In this document: positions 10,978 to 20,926 of the stretch, piece after piece
Layout: every line of letters begins with the position of its first letter
Numbering within the stretch: position 1 is the first letter of the stretch
NCBI GenBank assembly: GCA_029267755.1
Contig: JAJUHS010000003.1
Location: forward strand, 1-43,629
Length of the DNA stretch: 43,629 bases
Direction of reading: 5' to 3'
Origin: Clostridiales bacterium
GTDB lineage: Bacteria; Bacillota; Clostridia; Oscillospirales; Oscillospiraceae
The notes under the pieces: generated by a model
What the model saw: only the letters and a program-made list of their open reading frames with translations
Databases searched by the model: none
What the model was told of the DNA's origin: nothing
Translations under genes and position numbers: made by a program

Positions 10978-11205
10978 ATGAAGAATTTGCAGAACATGGA
11001 TTATAAAAGAATAAGCATAGCCTTGCTTCTTATTGCCTTCGGCATATTTACATTAATCAGAGGTATTACAGTCGGAGGAACGGATGTCGGTTCGATAATG
11101 TTTGCAACCATGTCCACTCCCATATATGTGCAGTATGCTTTCGGCGCAGTAATGATAGTAATAGGAGTTTATCTTCTTATTCCAAAGAAAAAGGATAAGG
11201 AGTAG
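10978..11205 (+). CDS. Small membrane protein of unknown function (about 75 aa, two predicted TM helices)
   Basis: GGAGG 5' of ATG 10978; MKNLQNMDYKRISIALLLIAFGIFTLIRG...YVQYAFGAVMIVIGVYLLIPKKKDKE. The upstream part of the track ORF looks non-coding. Confidence 0.65.
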   Translation: MKNLQNMDYKRISIALLLIAFGIFTLIRGITVGGTDVGSIMFATMSTPIYVQYAFGAVMIVIGVYLLIPKKKDKE

Positions 11206-11214
11206 AAGCGCCTT

Positions 11215-11955
11215 TTATTCTAGCAACCGCATCAAGAGATTTTTGCTTTCGCTGTAAACTAATATTGCCTTATTAATTTTAAGCGATTCGGCTAGCTGGA
11301 GCTTCTTTTTTAAGGTTCCGGCGGTATCATACAATACGAAATGCGTATTTCCTTTTTCAGAGTATGTAAAATAGTTGCAGCATAATTCGGGGGAGTAGAA
11401 GGCGGCCGAGGAGTATTTATCGGATAGCTCGGAAAATTCGTCAAATGATAGGATTTTACCTTCCCCGTCCGGTGCGGGAAGCAAGAAGTTCCTGAAAACC
11501 GGTTCTACGTCAAGCAGTATACGTTCCGGTCCGAAGTGTTCGGCTGCCTCTGAAAGACGCCGTTTCAGCGTGCCGCCCGAAATGGCGGAGGAAACGAGCA
11601 CCGTGGCGTTTTCATACTCATAACCCATTTCCTCATGGACATAGAGAGTAAGATTAAGTGAATTAAGCTCTTTCGCAAGTGGTTCCAGCAGCTCGCGATT
11701 TTCAAAATTTACAAGGACGCCGGTAAACTTGCGCGTTTTGCACTCCGTGATTATTTCATAAACCAGTCTGTCTCCGATACGCTGCTCGCTCAAATCAGAT
11801 CCTATTACCATTATGCCTCCGCTGATTTTTGACGCGCCCTCGGCACGGTACAGGCACCCGTCTTCGCCAACCCGGTATGCGATGTGCGCCAGCTGTGTTT
11901 TCAGACTCAACACTTCCTCCAGATCACCGGGTTCCGCGGCAATTACAAGCCGCAT
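11215..11955 (-). CDS. Hypothetical protein; possible GH18-like/TIM-barrel relative
   Basis: 246-aa ORF preceded by AGGAGTG; GGIMVIGSD, FTGVLVNFENRELLEPLAKEL, ILLDVEPVFRNF and C-terminal FVLYDTAGTLKKKLQLAESLKINKAILVYSESKNLL resemble a GH18 strand pattern. Family call is weak. Confidence 0.6.
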   Translation of the reverse strand: MRLVIAAEPGDLEEVLSLKTQLAHIAYRVGEDGCLYRAEGASKISGGIMVIGSDLSEQRIGDRLVYEIITECKTRKFTGVLVNFENRELLEPLAKELNSLNLTLYVHEEMGYEYENATVLVSSAISGGTLKRRLSEAAEHFGPERILLDVEPVFRNFLLPAPDGEGKILSFDEFSELSDKYSSAAFYSPELCCNYFTYSEKGNTHFVLYDTAGTLKKKLQLAESLKINKAILVYSESKNLLMRLLE

Positions 11956-12081
11956 AATAATATCACTCCTATCGGAAAAAAATTATGATTAATAATATAA
12001 TTAATGTTGAACAAAAAACTAGCAGACATTAATTATTTATTTCTCAAAATAAAAATTATGCTATCCTGCTTGAGGTGTAAA

Positions 12082-12576
12082 ATGTTTAAGGTGTTTGTTC
12101 CGGATTTAAAGCTTGACTCCATATACGATATAAAGCCTGAATTGCTGAGCAGAAAGAATATCAGACTGCTTCTGATGGATCTGGACAATACAATATCTCC
12201 ATATTCGGGTTCAGAGCCCTCCGAGTCGCTGACCAGATGGAAGGAAGAGCTTCTTTCGGCTGGTGTTGGTCTGCACATTGTATCAAACACCAAGACGGAT
12301 CGCGCAAAGAGGTTTGCCGGACTTTGGGGAGTTCCATATGTCGACTGCGCGAAAAAGCCTTTTTCGGATACGATTGAAAAGATAATTGCAAAAATGGGCG
12401 GCAAACTTGAGGAAACGGCTCTTGTAGGCGACCAGATTTTTACCGACGTCTGGGCCGCTAACCGCGCGGGAATTTTATCCATTGCGGTAAAGCCGATCGA
12501 ACTGAGAAATCCGCTCAGACGTTTGAGGTATTGGGCAGAACTTTTGTTCAGGGCTATGGCGAAAAAATCAATATAA
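12082..12576 (+). CDS. yqeG: YqeG family HAD IIIA-type phosphatase
   Basis: MFKVFVPDLKLDSIYDI, LLMDLDNTISPY (HAD motif I), HIVSNTK, KKPFSDTIEKII, ALVGDQIFTDVWAANRAGI. Start chosen at ATG 12082 after GAGGTG. Confidence 0.88.
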   Translation: MFKVFVPDLKLDSIYDIKPELLSRKNIRLLLMDLDNTISPYSGSEPSESLTRWKEELLSAGVGLHIVSNTKTDRAKRFAGLWGVPYVDCAKKPFSDTIEKIIAKMGGKLEETALVGDQIFTDVWAANRAGILSIAVKPIELRNPLRRLRYWAELLFRAMAKKSI

Positions 12577-12589
12577 AGAAGGCAAAATT

Positions 12590-13660
12590 ATGAACCGGGT
12601 AAGCAAAATAAGGTCAAGATTTAAGGATTACGGGATAAATGCCCTGCTTGTTACGACCGGCGTCAACCGCCAGTATGCCTGCGGCTTTCGTTCTACGGAG
12701 GGAGTAGTGCTAATCACTGACGATGAGGCGTATCTGTTTGTCGATTTCCGTTATATAGAGGCGGCCCAAAAAGCTGATACGGGCATGACCGTGCAATTGG
12801 TCGACTCGGAGAATACTTACAGGAAGCGGATTGAAGCCGCGCTCAAGGGTAAAAAGTATGCGGCCGTCGGCTTTGAGGACGGCAGCATAACATATTCTGA
12901 ATATAAAAAATACAGTAATGACATAATATCCTTGCCAATGAAGCCTGCTTCAGGGCTTCTGAACGAGCTGCGGAGAGTAAAGGACGACGAAGAGGTATCA
13001 AACCTGATCGCCGCACAAAGGATATCGGAAAATGCCCTCCGGGAAGTACTGAGCGTTATTAAGCCGGGAATAACCGAACGCGAAATTGCGGCCGAACTGA
13101 CATACCAAATGCTGAAATACGGGGCGGAAAACATGTCCTTTGACCCTATAGTGGTTACTGGCGTGAAAACAAGCATGCCTCACGGGGAAGCTGGCGACGA
13201 GGCGGTAAGAGGCGGAGACTTTGTTACGATGGACTTCGGTTGCCGCGTAAACGGCTATTGCTCTGATATGACAAGGACAGTAGCCGTGGGTAACGTTTCG
13301 GAGGAGATGCGTAACGTATACGATATCGTACTCCGCGCCCAGCTTGCGGGAATAGCAGCCGCAAAAGCGGGAGTCAGGGGACGGGATATCGACGCCGCGG
13401 CCAGAAACGTTATAAGCAAAGCAGGTTACGGTCAGTATTTCGGACACAGCTTCGGGCATGGGCTCGGGCTGAATATCCACGAAGAGCCCAGCGCCTCACC
13501 GATGTCGGACATCATTATGCCGGCGGGGGCTGTCATTTCGGCCGAACCAGGAATATATTTGCCGGGAAAATTCGGGGTTCGAATCGAAGATGTGCTTATT
13601 CTAGGTGAAAACGGATGCAGGAATATTACTTTGGCAAAAAAAGAGCTTATTATTTTGTAA
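12590..13660 (+). CDS. Xaa-Pro aminopeptidase/dipeptidase (M24 family)
   Basis: FDPIVVTGVKTSMPHGEA, TMDFGCRVNGYCSDMTRT, GHSFGHGLGLNIHEEP, ISAEPGIYLPGKFGVRIEDVLIL. Confidence 0.93.
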   Translation: MNRVSKIRSRFKDYGINALLVTTGVNRQYACGFRSTEGVVLITDDEAYLFVDFRYIEAAQKADTGMTVQLVDSENTYRKRIEAALKGKKYAAVGFEDGSITYSEYKKYSNDIISLPMKPASGLLNELRRVKDDEEVSNLIAAQRISENALREVLSVIKPGITEREIAAELTYQMLKYGAENMSFDPIVVTGVKTSMPHGEAGDEAVRGGDFVTMDFGCRVNGYCSDMTRTVAVGNVSEEMRNVYDIVLRAQLAGIAAAKAGVRGRDIDAAARNVISKAGYGQYFGHSFGHGLGLNIHEEPSASPMSDIIMPAGAVISAEPGIYLPGKFGVRIEDVLILGENGCRNITLAKKELIIL

Positions 13661-13762
13661 ATAAACACAATTATGCTTGCAATAATTTACGGAATAATAT
13701 AAAATAACCTGTAGATTTTAAATGGGCATTACATCAGACACAAAGATACAGGAGGATTTTTT

Positions 13763-14326
13763 ATGATTACAGCCAGCGAATTCAGGAACGGCGTAACTTT
13801 TGATATGGACGGAAAAGTCATGCAGGTTATTGAATTTCAGCATGTAAAACCTGGAAAGGGAGCCGCTTTCGTTCGTACCAAGATGAAAAACGTTATTACG
13901 GGCGCGGTTATCGAAACGTCCTTTAACCCCACAGATAAATTCGAGAACGCCTATGTAGAGCGCAAGGATATGGAATATAGTTATTCCGACGGCGACCTTT
14001 ATTATTTTATGGATACCGAAACATTTGAACTTGAGCCTATTGACGGCAAGCTCCTTGGCGATAACTTCCGTTTCGTCAAGGAAAACATGGTCTGCAAGGT
14101 CATGTCCTATAAGGGCAAGGTTTTTGGAATTGAGCCGCCCAACTTTGTTGAGCTGGTAGTAACGGAAACGGATCCGGGATTTGCCGGCAATACCGCGACA
14201 AACGTAACAAAGCCCGCGACTCTCGAAACCGGAGCAGAGATAAAAGTACCTCTCTTTATCAACCCCGGCGATAAGGTTAAGATTGATACCAGAACAGGCG
14301 AATATCTGGAGCGCGCGAAGGGGTAA
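13763..14326 (+). CDS. efp: Elongation factor P
   Basis: [54 protein letters not shown]...[23 protein letters not shown]; directly after the M24 peptidase. Confidence 0.97.
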   Translation: MITASEFRNGVTFDMDGKVMQVIEFQHVKPGKGAAFVRTKMKNVITGAVIETSFNPTDKFENAYVERKDMEYSYSDGDLYYFMDTETFELEPIDGKLLGDNFRFVKENMVCKVMSYKGKVFGIEPPNFVELVVTETDPGFAGNTATNVTKPATLETGAEIKVPLFINPGDKVKIDTRTGEYLERAKG

Positions 14327-14374
14327 ATTCCTTTTAGACAGGTTTTACCACAAAATACAAAGGAGAATGCTAAC

Positions 14375-14800
14375 ATGACAATATCCGAAAAAGCGGCATA
14401 CCTGAAGGGACTGGCCAAGGGCCTCGAAATCAGCAAGGATACAAAAGAAGGAAAACTGTTCGAAGAGATAATTGATCTTCTGGGCGACATGGCGGACGGA
14501 ATCACGGAGCTTGATGAGGCTATCGACGAGCTTACTGAAGAAGTCGACGCGATTAGCGAGGACCTCGAGGATGTTGAAAACTTTGTTTTCGATGAAGAAG
14601 ACGAGGACGAATGTGACGATGACGATGAAGAGCCTATGCTGTTTTCCATTAAATGCCCTTCCTGCGGAAACGAGATTACGGTGGACGAGGACGTTCTGGA
14701 CCTCGGTTCGATCAATTGTCCAAGCTGCAACGAGCTGCTTGAGTTCGATTTCGACGAGGATGACAGCGACAGCGGTTGCGATTGCGGCTGCGAAGACTGA
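14375..14800 (+). CDS. CD1247 N-terminal domain-like acidic protein with zinc ribbon
   Basis: MTISEKAAYLKGLAKGLEISKDTKEGKLFEEIIDLLGDMADGI...; CPSCGNEI...CPSCNELLEF zinc ribbon; acidic linker and Cys-rich tail. Confidence 0.8.
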   Translation: MTISEKAAYLKGLAKGLEISKDTKEGKLFEEIIDLLGDMADGITELDEAIDELTEEVDAISEDLEDVENFVFDEEDEDECDDDDEEPMLFSIKCPSCGNEITVDEDVLDLGSINCPSCNELLEFDFDEDDSDSGCDCGCED

Positions 14801-14821
14801 CAGTTGCAGAATAAAAACAAC

Positions 14822-14855
14822 TTTAAGGGAAGTCATGCCAATGACTTCCCTTAAA
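14822..14855 (+). terminator. Rho-independent, potentially bidirectional terminator
   Basis: tttaagggaagtcat-gcca-atgacttcccttaaa, 15-bp perfect stem between convergent genes. Confidence 0.88.
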
Positions 14856-14869
14856 CTTATCCCGTTATT

Positions 14870-15214
14870 TTATTCGGAGTCCTGCTCGCTTTTGCGAGGA
14901 GGATCGGCAGGATAACCGTAGCGAGGCAGCTTTGATACCTCGTCTAACTTGAATTCAAGTACCATTTCCAGCTTAATTATATTTTTAAGAGTATCGGAAA
15001 CCGATTGATTTATGGCAACCAGATCGCTTATACATCTCGCCATCGGCGGAAAGCGCATCCCACCGTCTGTTATTCCCAGAGCGGTCTGTATTTTTTCGCC
15101 TTCGGCGTTCAAAATATGGGCTAATCCCGCTTCCTGAAGGGCGATTGACTCGAGCAAATCAGAGTATGCCTGAAAAGGCAGGGCACCCGACGGGCGAATA
15201 CAGGGCATTGACAT
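14870..15214 (-). CDS. Hypothetical protein with the ESIALQEAGLAHILNAEGEKIQ motif seen in clostridial surface/spore proteins
   Basis: SDLLESIALQEAGLAHILNAEGEKIQTALG...NQSVSDTLKNIIKLEMVLEFKLDEV; 114 aa, convergent with the upstream gene across a terminator. Confidence 0.6.
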   Translation of the reverse strand: MSMPCIRPSGALPFQAYSDLLESIALQEAGLAHILNAEGEKIQTALGITDGGMRFPPMARCISDLVAINQSVSDTLKNIIKLEMVLEFKLDEVSKLPRYGYPADPPRKSEQDSE

Positions 15215-15321
15215 AGTATAATGTTCTCTCCCAAGACAATATTTGAATAGACGGTCTATCTATCCATTATCATTGTATTCCAGATGAGCCGAAAGGTTCA
15301 GACTGCGGCGGGTTGACTAAA

Positions 15322-15554
15322 AATCGGAACGTTTCCGTTCCGATTGAGCTTGTCGAAAAAGTATTTTCGACAAGCTTCTAGGGGGCATCCGATGCCCCCT
15401 AGATACGCGGCTTGCGCCGCGAAACCCCCGGTCGCGCACGATTTGCGCGGGCTGAGGTATTTTTCCGAGAAGTGAATTCCCGGAAAAAATAGATTTAAAT
15501 ATCCCTGCGGGGGAGTTTTTTGACAGTCTTAATCGGAACGTTTCCGTTCCTATT
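15322..15554. repeat. Multi-hairpin intergenic element bounded by near-identical palindromes
   Basis: aatcggaacgtttccgttccgatt (15322-15345) and aatcggaacgtttccgttcctatt (15531-15554); between them agcttgtcgaaaa/ttttcgacaagct (15347-15376), ctagggggcat/atgccccctag (15378-15402), cgcggc/gccgcg (15406-15421), cgcgca/tgcgcg (15433-15449), tttttccg/cggaaaaa (15460-15488). Confidence 0.85.
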
Positions 15555-15563
15555 AAAAAGTTA

Positions 15564-16397
15564 TTATTCAAAAAATTTAAGGCTGATGTCAAGCGATTTG
15601 ACCGTATGCGTCAGCGCGCCGATAGAGATTATATCAACTCCGGTCTCGGCTACCTCTCTAAGGTTTTTTTCGCCCATGTTTCCGGAAGCCTCAACCAAGG
15701 CTCTACCGTTAATTCGTTCTACGGCGGCCGCCATTTCGGCAATAGTCATATTGTCGAGCATTATAATATCGGCCCGGGCCTCCAAAGCCTCTTCAATCTG
15801 CTCGGCGGTTTCGGTTTCAACCTCAATTTTGAGGGTGTGTGGGGCGGTTCTTCTTACGGCTTCAATTGCGTTTTTGATGCCGCCGGCTGCCTTAATGTGG
15901 TTGTCCTTAATCAAAATGCCATCGGATAGGTTAAACCTGTGGTTAGAGCCTCCGCCTACCTTTACGGCATACTTTTCAAGCACGCGAAGTCCGGGCGTCG
16001 TTTTTCGAGTATCCGCGATTACGGCCTTTGTGCCGCTTATCTGCGATACCGCTTCATGCGTACGAGTTGCAATGCCGGATAAGCGCTGGATTATATTCAG
16101 CGCGACGCGCTCACCGGAAAGGATGCTCTGAGATTTGCCTGAAATTTCTGCTATGACCGCACCCATTTCAACATAGTCGCCGTCGGATATTATTGGATTT
16201 ACGCATACGGTTGCATCAAGCAGCGCAAACACTCGTTTCAGAATTTCCATGCCGCATATTATGCCGGCTTCCTTAGCCTTGAAGGCTCCCTTGGATACGG
16301 CGGCAGGTGAGATGCAGCACATTGTTGTTATATCGCCCGTTCCTATGTCCTCGTTTAAGGCGCGGGTTAAAAACTCGTCAAGTCCAAGAATAAACAT
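15564..16397 (-). CDS. nadC: Nicotinate-nucleotide pyrophosphorylase (carboxylating)
   Basis: ALNEDIGTGDITT, ERVALNIIQRLSGIATRTH, ADTRKTTPGLRVLEKYAVKVGGGSNHRFNLSDGILIKDNHI, VEASGNMGEKNLREVAETGVDIISIGALTH. Confidence 0.97.
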   Translation of the reverse strand: MFILGLDEFLTRALNEDIGTGDITTMCCISPAAVSKGAFKAKEAGIICGMEILKRVFALLDATVCVNPIISDGDYVEMGAVIAEISGKSQSILSGERVALNIIQRLSGIATRTHEAVSQISGTKAVIADTRKTTPGLRVLEKYAVKVGGGSNHRFNLSDGILIKDNHIKAAGGIKNAIEAVRRTAPHTLKIEVETETAEQIEEALEARADIIMLDNMTIAEMAAAVERINGRALVEASGNMGEKNLREVAETGVDIISIGALTHTVKSLDISLKFFE

Positions 16398-16402
16398 ATT
16401 CT

Positions 16403-17944
16403 CTAATCCTCTCGGTAGTGTGCTCCGACGCTTTCCTTGCGCGCAAGGGCGGCGGTAAGGATTTCTTTCGCGATGCTCGCGATATTAAGCGTTTCTATAT
16501 AAGCCTTGCATCCGCAGTAGCAGCCTTCAAGAGCCGCTAAGATTTCGGATACGCGCGCATAAGCTGCTTTCAGTCCGGCTTCGTTTCTTATAACATAGCA
16601 GTTGTTATGCATAAGATGCCTTATCTCGTTTCGCAGAGCCGTAAAATCCAGATCGGCCACAGGCCTTAGGGCACCAATATTGATTTCGGGGTGCGCATGA
16701 GCTTGGTTTTCCGCCAAAGCGGCGTTAATACCCGCTGCCGCTCTTCTTCCAAAAACCAGGCATTCAAGCATGGAATTTGACGCCAGGCGGTTTGCGCCAT
16801 GTACGCCCGTACAGGCGGCCTCGCCGCAGACGTAAAGGCCTTTGACACAGGTTTCAGAATTCAAGTCGACCTCTACGCCGCCGATAAGATAGTGCTGCAC
16901 CGGGCAGACGGGAATCCAGTCCTTTGAAATATTAATACCGCGGTTAAGACATTCGTTGTAGATAGTAGGGAAACGGTTTTTAAGAAAATTATCGTCCTTC
17001 GCCGTAATATCCACGAAAACATGATCGTCTCCGGTTCTTTTAAGCTCTCTCACAATAGCTCTGGCCACTATATCGCGGGGCGCAAGCTCGTTTAATTCAT
17101 GGGTTCCTTCCATAAACCTAACGCCTGCGCTGTTTTTGAGAAGCCCACCCTCGCCCCTGACAGCCTCGGAAATAAGGAAAGCGCGATCTTCGGGATTTTT
17201 GCTGTACAGGCCGGTCGGGTGGAATTGGATAAACTCCATGTTTTTAAGCTTGGCGCCCGCTCTGACGGCTGCCGCTATACCGTCACCGGTGGCAACTGAG
17301 GGATTTGTACTTGAGAGATAAACCTGTCCGATGCCGCCGGTGGCTATTACAATGTTTTTGGTTGCGATTATGCCAAGATTATCATTTTTATCTGCATAGA
17401 TTATTCCGGAAACAGCACCTTTCTCATCTGTCAATATATCAACAAAAAAGGTGTGGTCCATAAATTTGATATTAGACAGCGGGCGGACAAGCTCGGCAAG
17501 AGCCTTGACCGTCTCGCGCCCCGTAGCGTCTCCGCCGGCGTGTACTATGCGGTTCCTGCGGTGTCCTCCCTCGCGCGTTATCTGAAGATCTCCGTCGGCG
17601 TTAAGATCAAACGGGACGTTCATCGAAACGAGTGTTTTGATGTCCATAGGACCTTCGTCTACCAGTACCTCGACCGCTTCCTTGTCGCATAGACCCGCGC
17701 CGGCAATGAGGGTATCCTCTAAATGAAAATGCGGGGTATCGTCAACCGCGATAGCGGCGGCGATACCTCCCTGAGCCAGCCATGAATTTGAAAGATCCAG
17801 GCCTTCCTTTGTCATAATGCAGCAGGAATACTTGCTGTCGATATTTAACGAAGTGTAAAGACCGGCAAGACCAGATCCCACTATTACCACATCAAATTGA
17901 AGGCGGTTTTTTATTTCAATACTTCCGTTAACGGCGTAACGCAT
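16403..17944 (-). CDS. nadB: L-aspartate oxidase
   Basis: FDVVIVGSGLAGLYTSLNI, LAQGGIAAA, EGGHRRNRIVHAGGDATGRE, FIQFHPTGLY, YLIGGVEVDLNSETCVKGLYVCGEAACTGVHGANRLASNSMLECLVFGRRAA. Confidence 0.96.
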   Translation of the reverse strand: MRYAVNGSIEIKNRLQFDVVIVGSGLAGLYTSLNIDSKYSCCIMTKEGLDLSNSWLAQGGIAAAIAVDDTPHFHLEDTLIAGAGLCDKEAVEVLVDEGPMDIKTLVSMNVPFDLNADGDLQITREGGHRRNRIVHAGGDATGRETVKALAELVRPLSNIKFMDHTFFVDILTDEKGAVSGIIYADKNDNLGIIATKNIVIATGGIGQVYLSSTNPSVATGDGIAAAVRAGAKLKNMEFIQFHPTGLYSKNPEDRAFLISEAVRGEGGLLKNSAGVRFMEGTHELNELAPRDIVARAIVRELKRTGDDHVFVDITAKDDNFLKNRFPTIYNECLNRGINISKDWIPVCPVQHYLIGGVEVDLNSETCVKGLYVCGEAACTGVHGANRLASNSMLECLVFGRRAAAGINAALAENQAHAHPEINIGALRPVADLDFTALRNEIRHLMHNNCYVIRNEAGLKAAYARVSEILAALEGCYCGCKAYIETLNIASIAKEILTAALARKESVGAHYRED

Positions 17945-18208
17945 AATGCCAACTCCTTAAATAGCTCTTAGCAGTAAAGAGCAATTTTGGCCCGGCTGAT
18001 TTATCCGGTAATCAGGCCGAACCATAAGCCCAATACGGAGAATACAAAGTTTAATGGTAAATGAATACCTTTTACAACAAATTATACATCAGAGCAAGTA
18101 AAAACTCCAAAATGTAGATATTTCTAACATTATACCACTCTTTTATTAGTTTGCAATAAAAATCTAAAATTAGCCTACAACGAAAAGGGCAAAATCCGGA
18201 AATAGCAT

Positions 18209-18237
18209 TTGACGATTTTGTATAATAATGTTATAAT
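18209..18237 (+). promoter_or_regulatory. Sigma-A-type promoter for the methyltransferase-ecf-truA gene string
   Basis: TTGACG (18209-18214), 17-nt spacer, TATAAT (18232-18237), 30 bp upstream of the ATG at 18268. Confidence 0.75.
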
Positions 18238-18267
18238 TATCAACTAACACATATAAAGGAGCACATT

Positions 18268-19128
18268 ATGTGGCTTGCAGATAAATGGGTTGACTTTGAG
18301 CTGATTGATTGCTCACGAGGCGAGAAGCTCGAACGCTGGGGCAGAGAAATACTCATCAGGCCCGACCCGCAGGCAATATGGGATACGCCAAGGGAGCATG
18401 AGGGCTGGAAAAGGCCTTCGGCAAAGTATACTCGCTCGTCGTCGGGCGGAGGAAGCTGGGAAAAAAGCAAGCTTCCCGAGAGCTGGCAGATAAATTACGG
18501 GAATTATACCTTTAATATAAAACCGATGAACTTCAAGCATACGGGGCTTTTCCCCGAACAGAGCGCAAACTGGGATTACATCGATAAAAAGGTGCGCCGC
18601 GCGGGAAGAGAGATAAGCGTTCTTAATTTATTCGCGTATACGGGAGCGGCTACTGTTGCCGCGGCCGCCGCGGGAGCCTCGGTCTGCCATGTAGACGCCG
18701 CCAAAGGCATGGTGGCATGGGCAAAGGAAAACGCAAAATCGTCCGGGCTTTCGGATAAGCCGATCAGATGGATAGTAGACGACTGCGTCAAATTTGTGGA
18801 GCGTGAAATAAGGCGGGGTAAGCGCTATGATGCGATAATAATGGATCCGCCGTCATACGGCAGAGGCCCCTCAGGCGAGATTTGGAAGCTCGAAGAGAAC
18901 CTTTATTCCTTTGTCAAGCTCTGCGAGGGCGTACTCAGCGACGAACCCTGCTTTGTGATAATCAATTCCTATACCACCGGGATATCGCCTTCGGCTCTGA
19001 CTTATATAAGCGAAACGGTGTTTACAAGGAGGTTCGGAGGGCGCAGCGAAAGCGGCGAACTCGGAATACCGGTGACGGCAAGCGGATTAAATCTGCCCTG
19101 CGGTGCCACCTGTCGCTGGGAAAGATGA
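18268..19128 (+). CDS. Class I SAM-dependent methyltransferase (RlmI-like)
   Basis: [70 protein letters not shown]. Confidence 0.88.
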   Translation: MWLADKWVDFELIDCSRGEKLERWGREILIRPDPQAIWDTPREHEGWKRPSAKYTRSSSGGGSWEKSKLPESWQINYGNYTFNIKPMNFKHTGLFPEQSANWDYIDKKVRRAGREISVLNLFAYTGAATVAAAAAGASVCHVDAAKGMVAWAKENAKSSGLSDKPIRWIVDDCVKFVEREIRRGKRYDAIIMDPPSYGRGPSGEIWKLEENLYSFVKLCEGVLSDEPCFVIINSYTTGISPSALTYISETVFTRRFGGRSESGELGIPVTASGLNLPCGATCRWER

Positions 19129-19148
19129 CCGGCGGAGAGAGGAAATAT

Positions 19149-19988
19149 ATGAAAGATATTATTGTTGCTGAAAATCTAACATATACCTATACCTCCGGTG
19201 AGAGCATAGATGCGGCGCTCGACAACTTGAGTCTAAGCATAGAGGAGGGCAGCTTTGTCGCGGTGCTTGGACATAACGGTTCCGGCAAATCGACACTGGC
19301 GAAGCATATGAACGCTATTTTGCTTCCCGCTGGCGGAAAGGTTTATGTGTCCGGCATGGATACCTCCGATGAGAGCCTTACCATAGAGATACGCCGTCAG
19401 GTCGGAATGGTTTTTCAAAACCCAGACAACCAGATGGTTTCAAACGTGGTCGAGGAGGATGTCGCTTTCGGGCCCGAAAATCTCGGGATCGCTCCGGATG
19501 AGATCCGAAAAAGGGTGGACGAAGCCTTAAAGCTCGTAGGAATGTATGAATTCAGAACACACGCGCCGCATCTTTTGTCAGGTGGCCAGAAGCAGAGGAT
19601 AGCCATAGCGGGAATCATCGCTATGCGCCCGAGATGCATAGTTTTAGACGAGCCTACCGCAATGCTCGACCCAATGGGGCGGGCTGAGGTAATAAAGACG
19701 ATACATGAGCTTAACCGCAATCAAGGAATCACGGTTGTGCTCATAACGCATCATATGGAGGAAACGGTCGAAGCGGACAGGCTTGTTGTAATGAAGGACG
19801 GGAAAATAGTCGCCGACGGAAAGCCTTCTGAGGTTTTTACGAGAGTCGATGAAATGAAGGCCTTCGGGCTCGACGTGCCCGAAACGACCGAGCTTATGTA
19901 CGCCCTTAACAAGGAGGGGTTCAATCTTCCTCTCGATGCGCTGTCGGTCGAAGAATGCGCCCAAGCCATTTACTCGGTTCTGTCTTAA
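19149..19988 (+). CDS. ecfA1: Energy-coupling factor transporter ATPase
   Basis: [22 protein letters not shown] (Walker A), [65 protein letters not shown]. Track ORF opens upstream at 18882. Confidence 0.95.
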   Translation: MKDIIVAENLTYTYTSGESIDAALDNLSLSIEEGSFVAVLGHNGSGKSTLAKHMNAILLPAGGKVYVSGMDTSDESLTIEIRRQVGMVFQNPDNQMVSNVVEEDVAFGPENLGIAPDEIRKRVDEALKLVGMYEFRTHAPHLLSGGQKQRIAIAGIIAMRPRCIVLDEPTAMLDPMGRAEVIKTIHELNRNQGITVVLITHHMEETVEADRLVVMKDGKIVADGKPSEVFTRVDEMKAFGLDVPETTELMYALNKEGFNLPLDALSVEECAQAIYSVLS

Positions 19989-20059
19989 CGGGGATGACTT
20001 ATAAGCACATTTAAAATGTACCGGTGGCATCCACCATTAATAAAAAGGGATTGAAGCAA

Positions 20060-20926
20060 TTGACACCTATTATAAAAACCGAAGGGCTGTGCCATAGGTA
20101 CAGCGTGGGAACACCGTTTGAGCGCACTGCGATAGAGGACGTCAGCTTTGAAGCGATGCGGGGCGAGTTTATCGGCGTTATCGGACACACGGGTTCAGGA
20201 AAATCTACCTTCATACAGCATCTTAACGGCCTCTTAAAACCATCCGCAGGGAAGGTGTATTACGAGGGCGTCGATATATGGGAATCCAAGGAGACAATCA
20301 GGGATACTCGCTTTAAAGTAGGAATAGTTTTCCAGTATCCGGAGTATCAGCTTTTTGAGGAGACGGTTTACAAGGACATAGCCTTCGGGCCGCGGAATAT
20401 GAAGCTTTCCGAAGAAGAGGTGGATATCCGCGTCCGGGAGGCGGCGGAGTTCGTGGGAATCGACTGCTCGCTTTTGCCAAAGTCGCCGTTTGAGCTTTCG
20501 GGCGGCCAGAAGCGCCGCGTGGCGATCGCGGGTGTTATAGCGATGGGGCCGAGCGTGCTTATACTCGACGAACCGGGAGCGGGACTCGACCCGCGCGGCA
20601 GGGAGAGCATAATAGAGAACATCAGGAGCTATCATGAGGCGACAAACGCAACCGTTATCATGGTTACGCATAGCATGGAGGAAATAGCTTCCAACGTAGA
20701 CCGGATAGTTGTGTTCAATCAGGGCAGACTGGCTATGAGCGGGACTCCGAGGGAGATATTTTCACGAGGAGACGAACTTACGCAAATGGGGCTGTCCGTA
20801 CCCGAGGTAACGAGGATTGCAAAGCGCCTCAAAGAGCTAGGGCTGCCGGTTGATACCTCCGTATATACGATCGGCCAGCTTAAGGATATACTCCTTTCTC
20901 TGAAAGGGGGCGGACGCAATGCTTAA
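20060..20926 (+). CDS. ecfA2: Energy-coupling factor transporter ATPase
   Basis: GHTGSGKSTFIQHLNGLLKPSAGKVYY, VGIVFQYPEYQLFEETVYKDIAFGP, LSGGQKRRVAIAGVIAMGPSVLILDEPGAGLDP. TTG start at 20060 preferred (AAAGGGA upstream); in-frame GTG at 20024 possible. Confidence 0.93.
   Translation: MTPIIKTEGLCHRYSVGTPFERTAIEDVSFEAMRGEFIGVIGHTGSGKSTFIQHLNGLLKPSAGKVYYEGVDIWESKETIRDTRFKVGIVFQYPEYQLFEETVYKDIAFGPRNMKLSEEEVDIRVREAAEFVGIDCSLLPKSPFELSGGQKRRVAIAGVIAMGPSVLILDEPGAGLDPRGRESIIENIRSYHEATNATVIMVTHSMEEIASNVDRIVVFNQGRLAMSGTPREIFSRGDELTQMGLSVPEVTRIAKRLKELGLPVDTSVYTIGQLKDILLSLKGGGRNA

Noticed and set aside
15322-15554. CRISPR-like array
   Set aside because: Only two repeat copies with a single 185-nt intervening region made of different hairpins; no regular spacers and no cas genes.
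15317-15592. 91-aa minus-strand ORF
   Set aside because: Lies almost entirely within the multi-hairpin element; translation mirrors the palindromes and has no ribosome-binding site or family resemblance.
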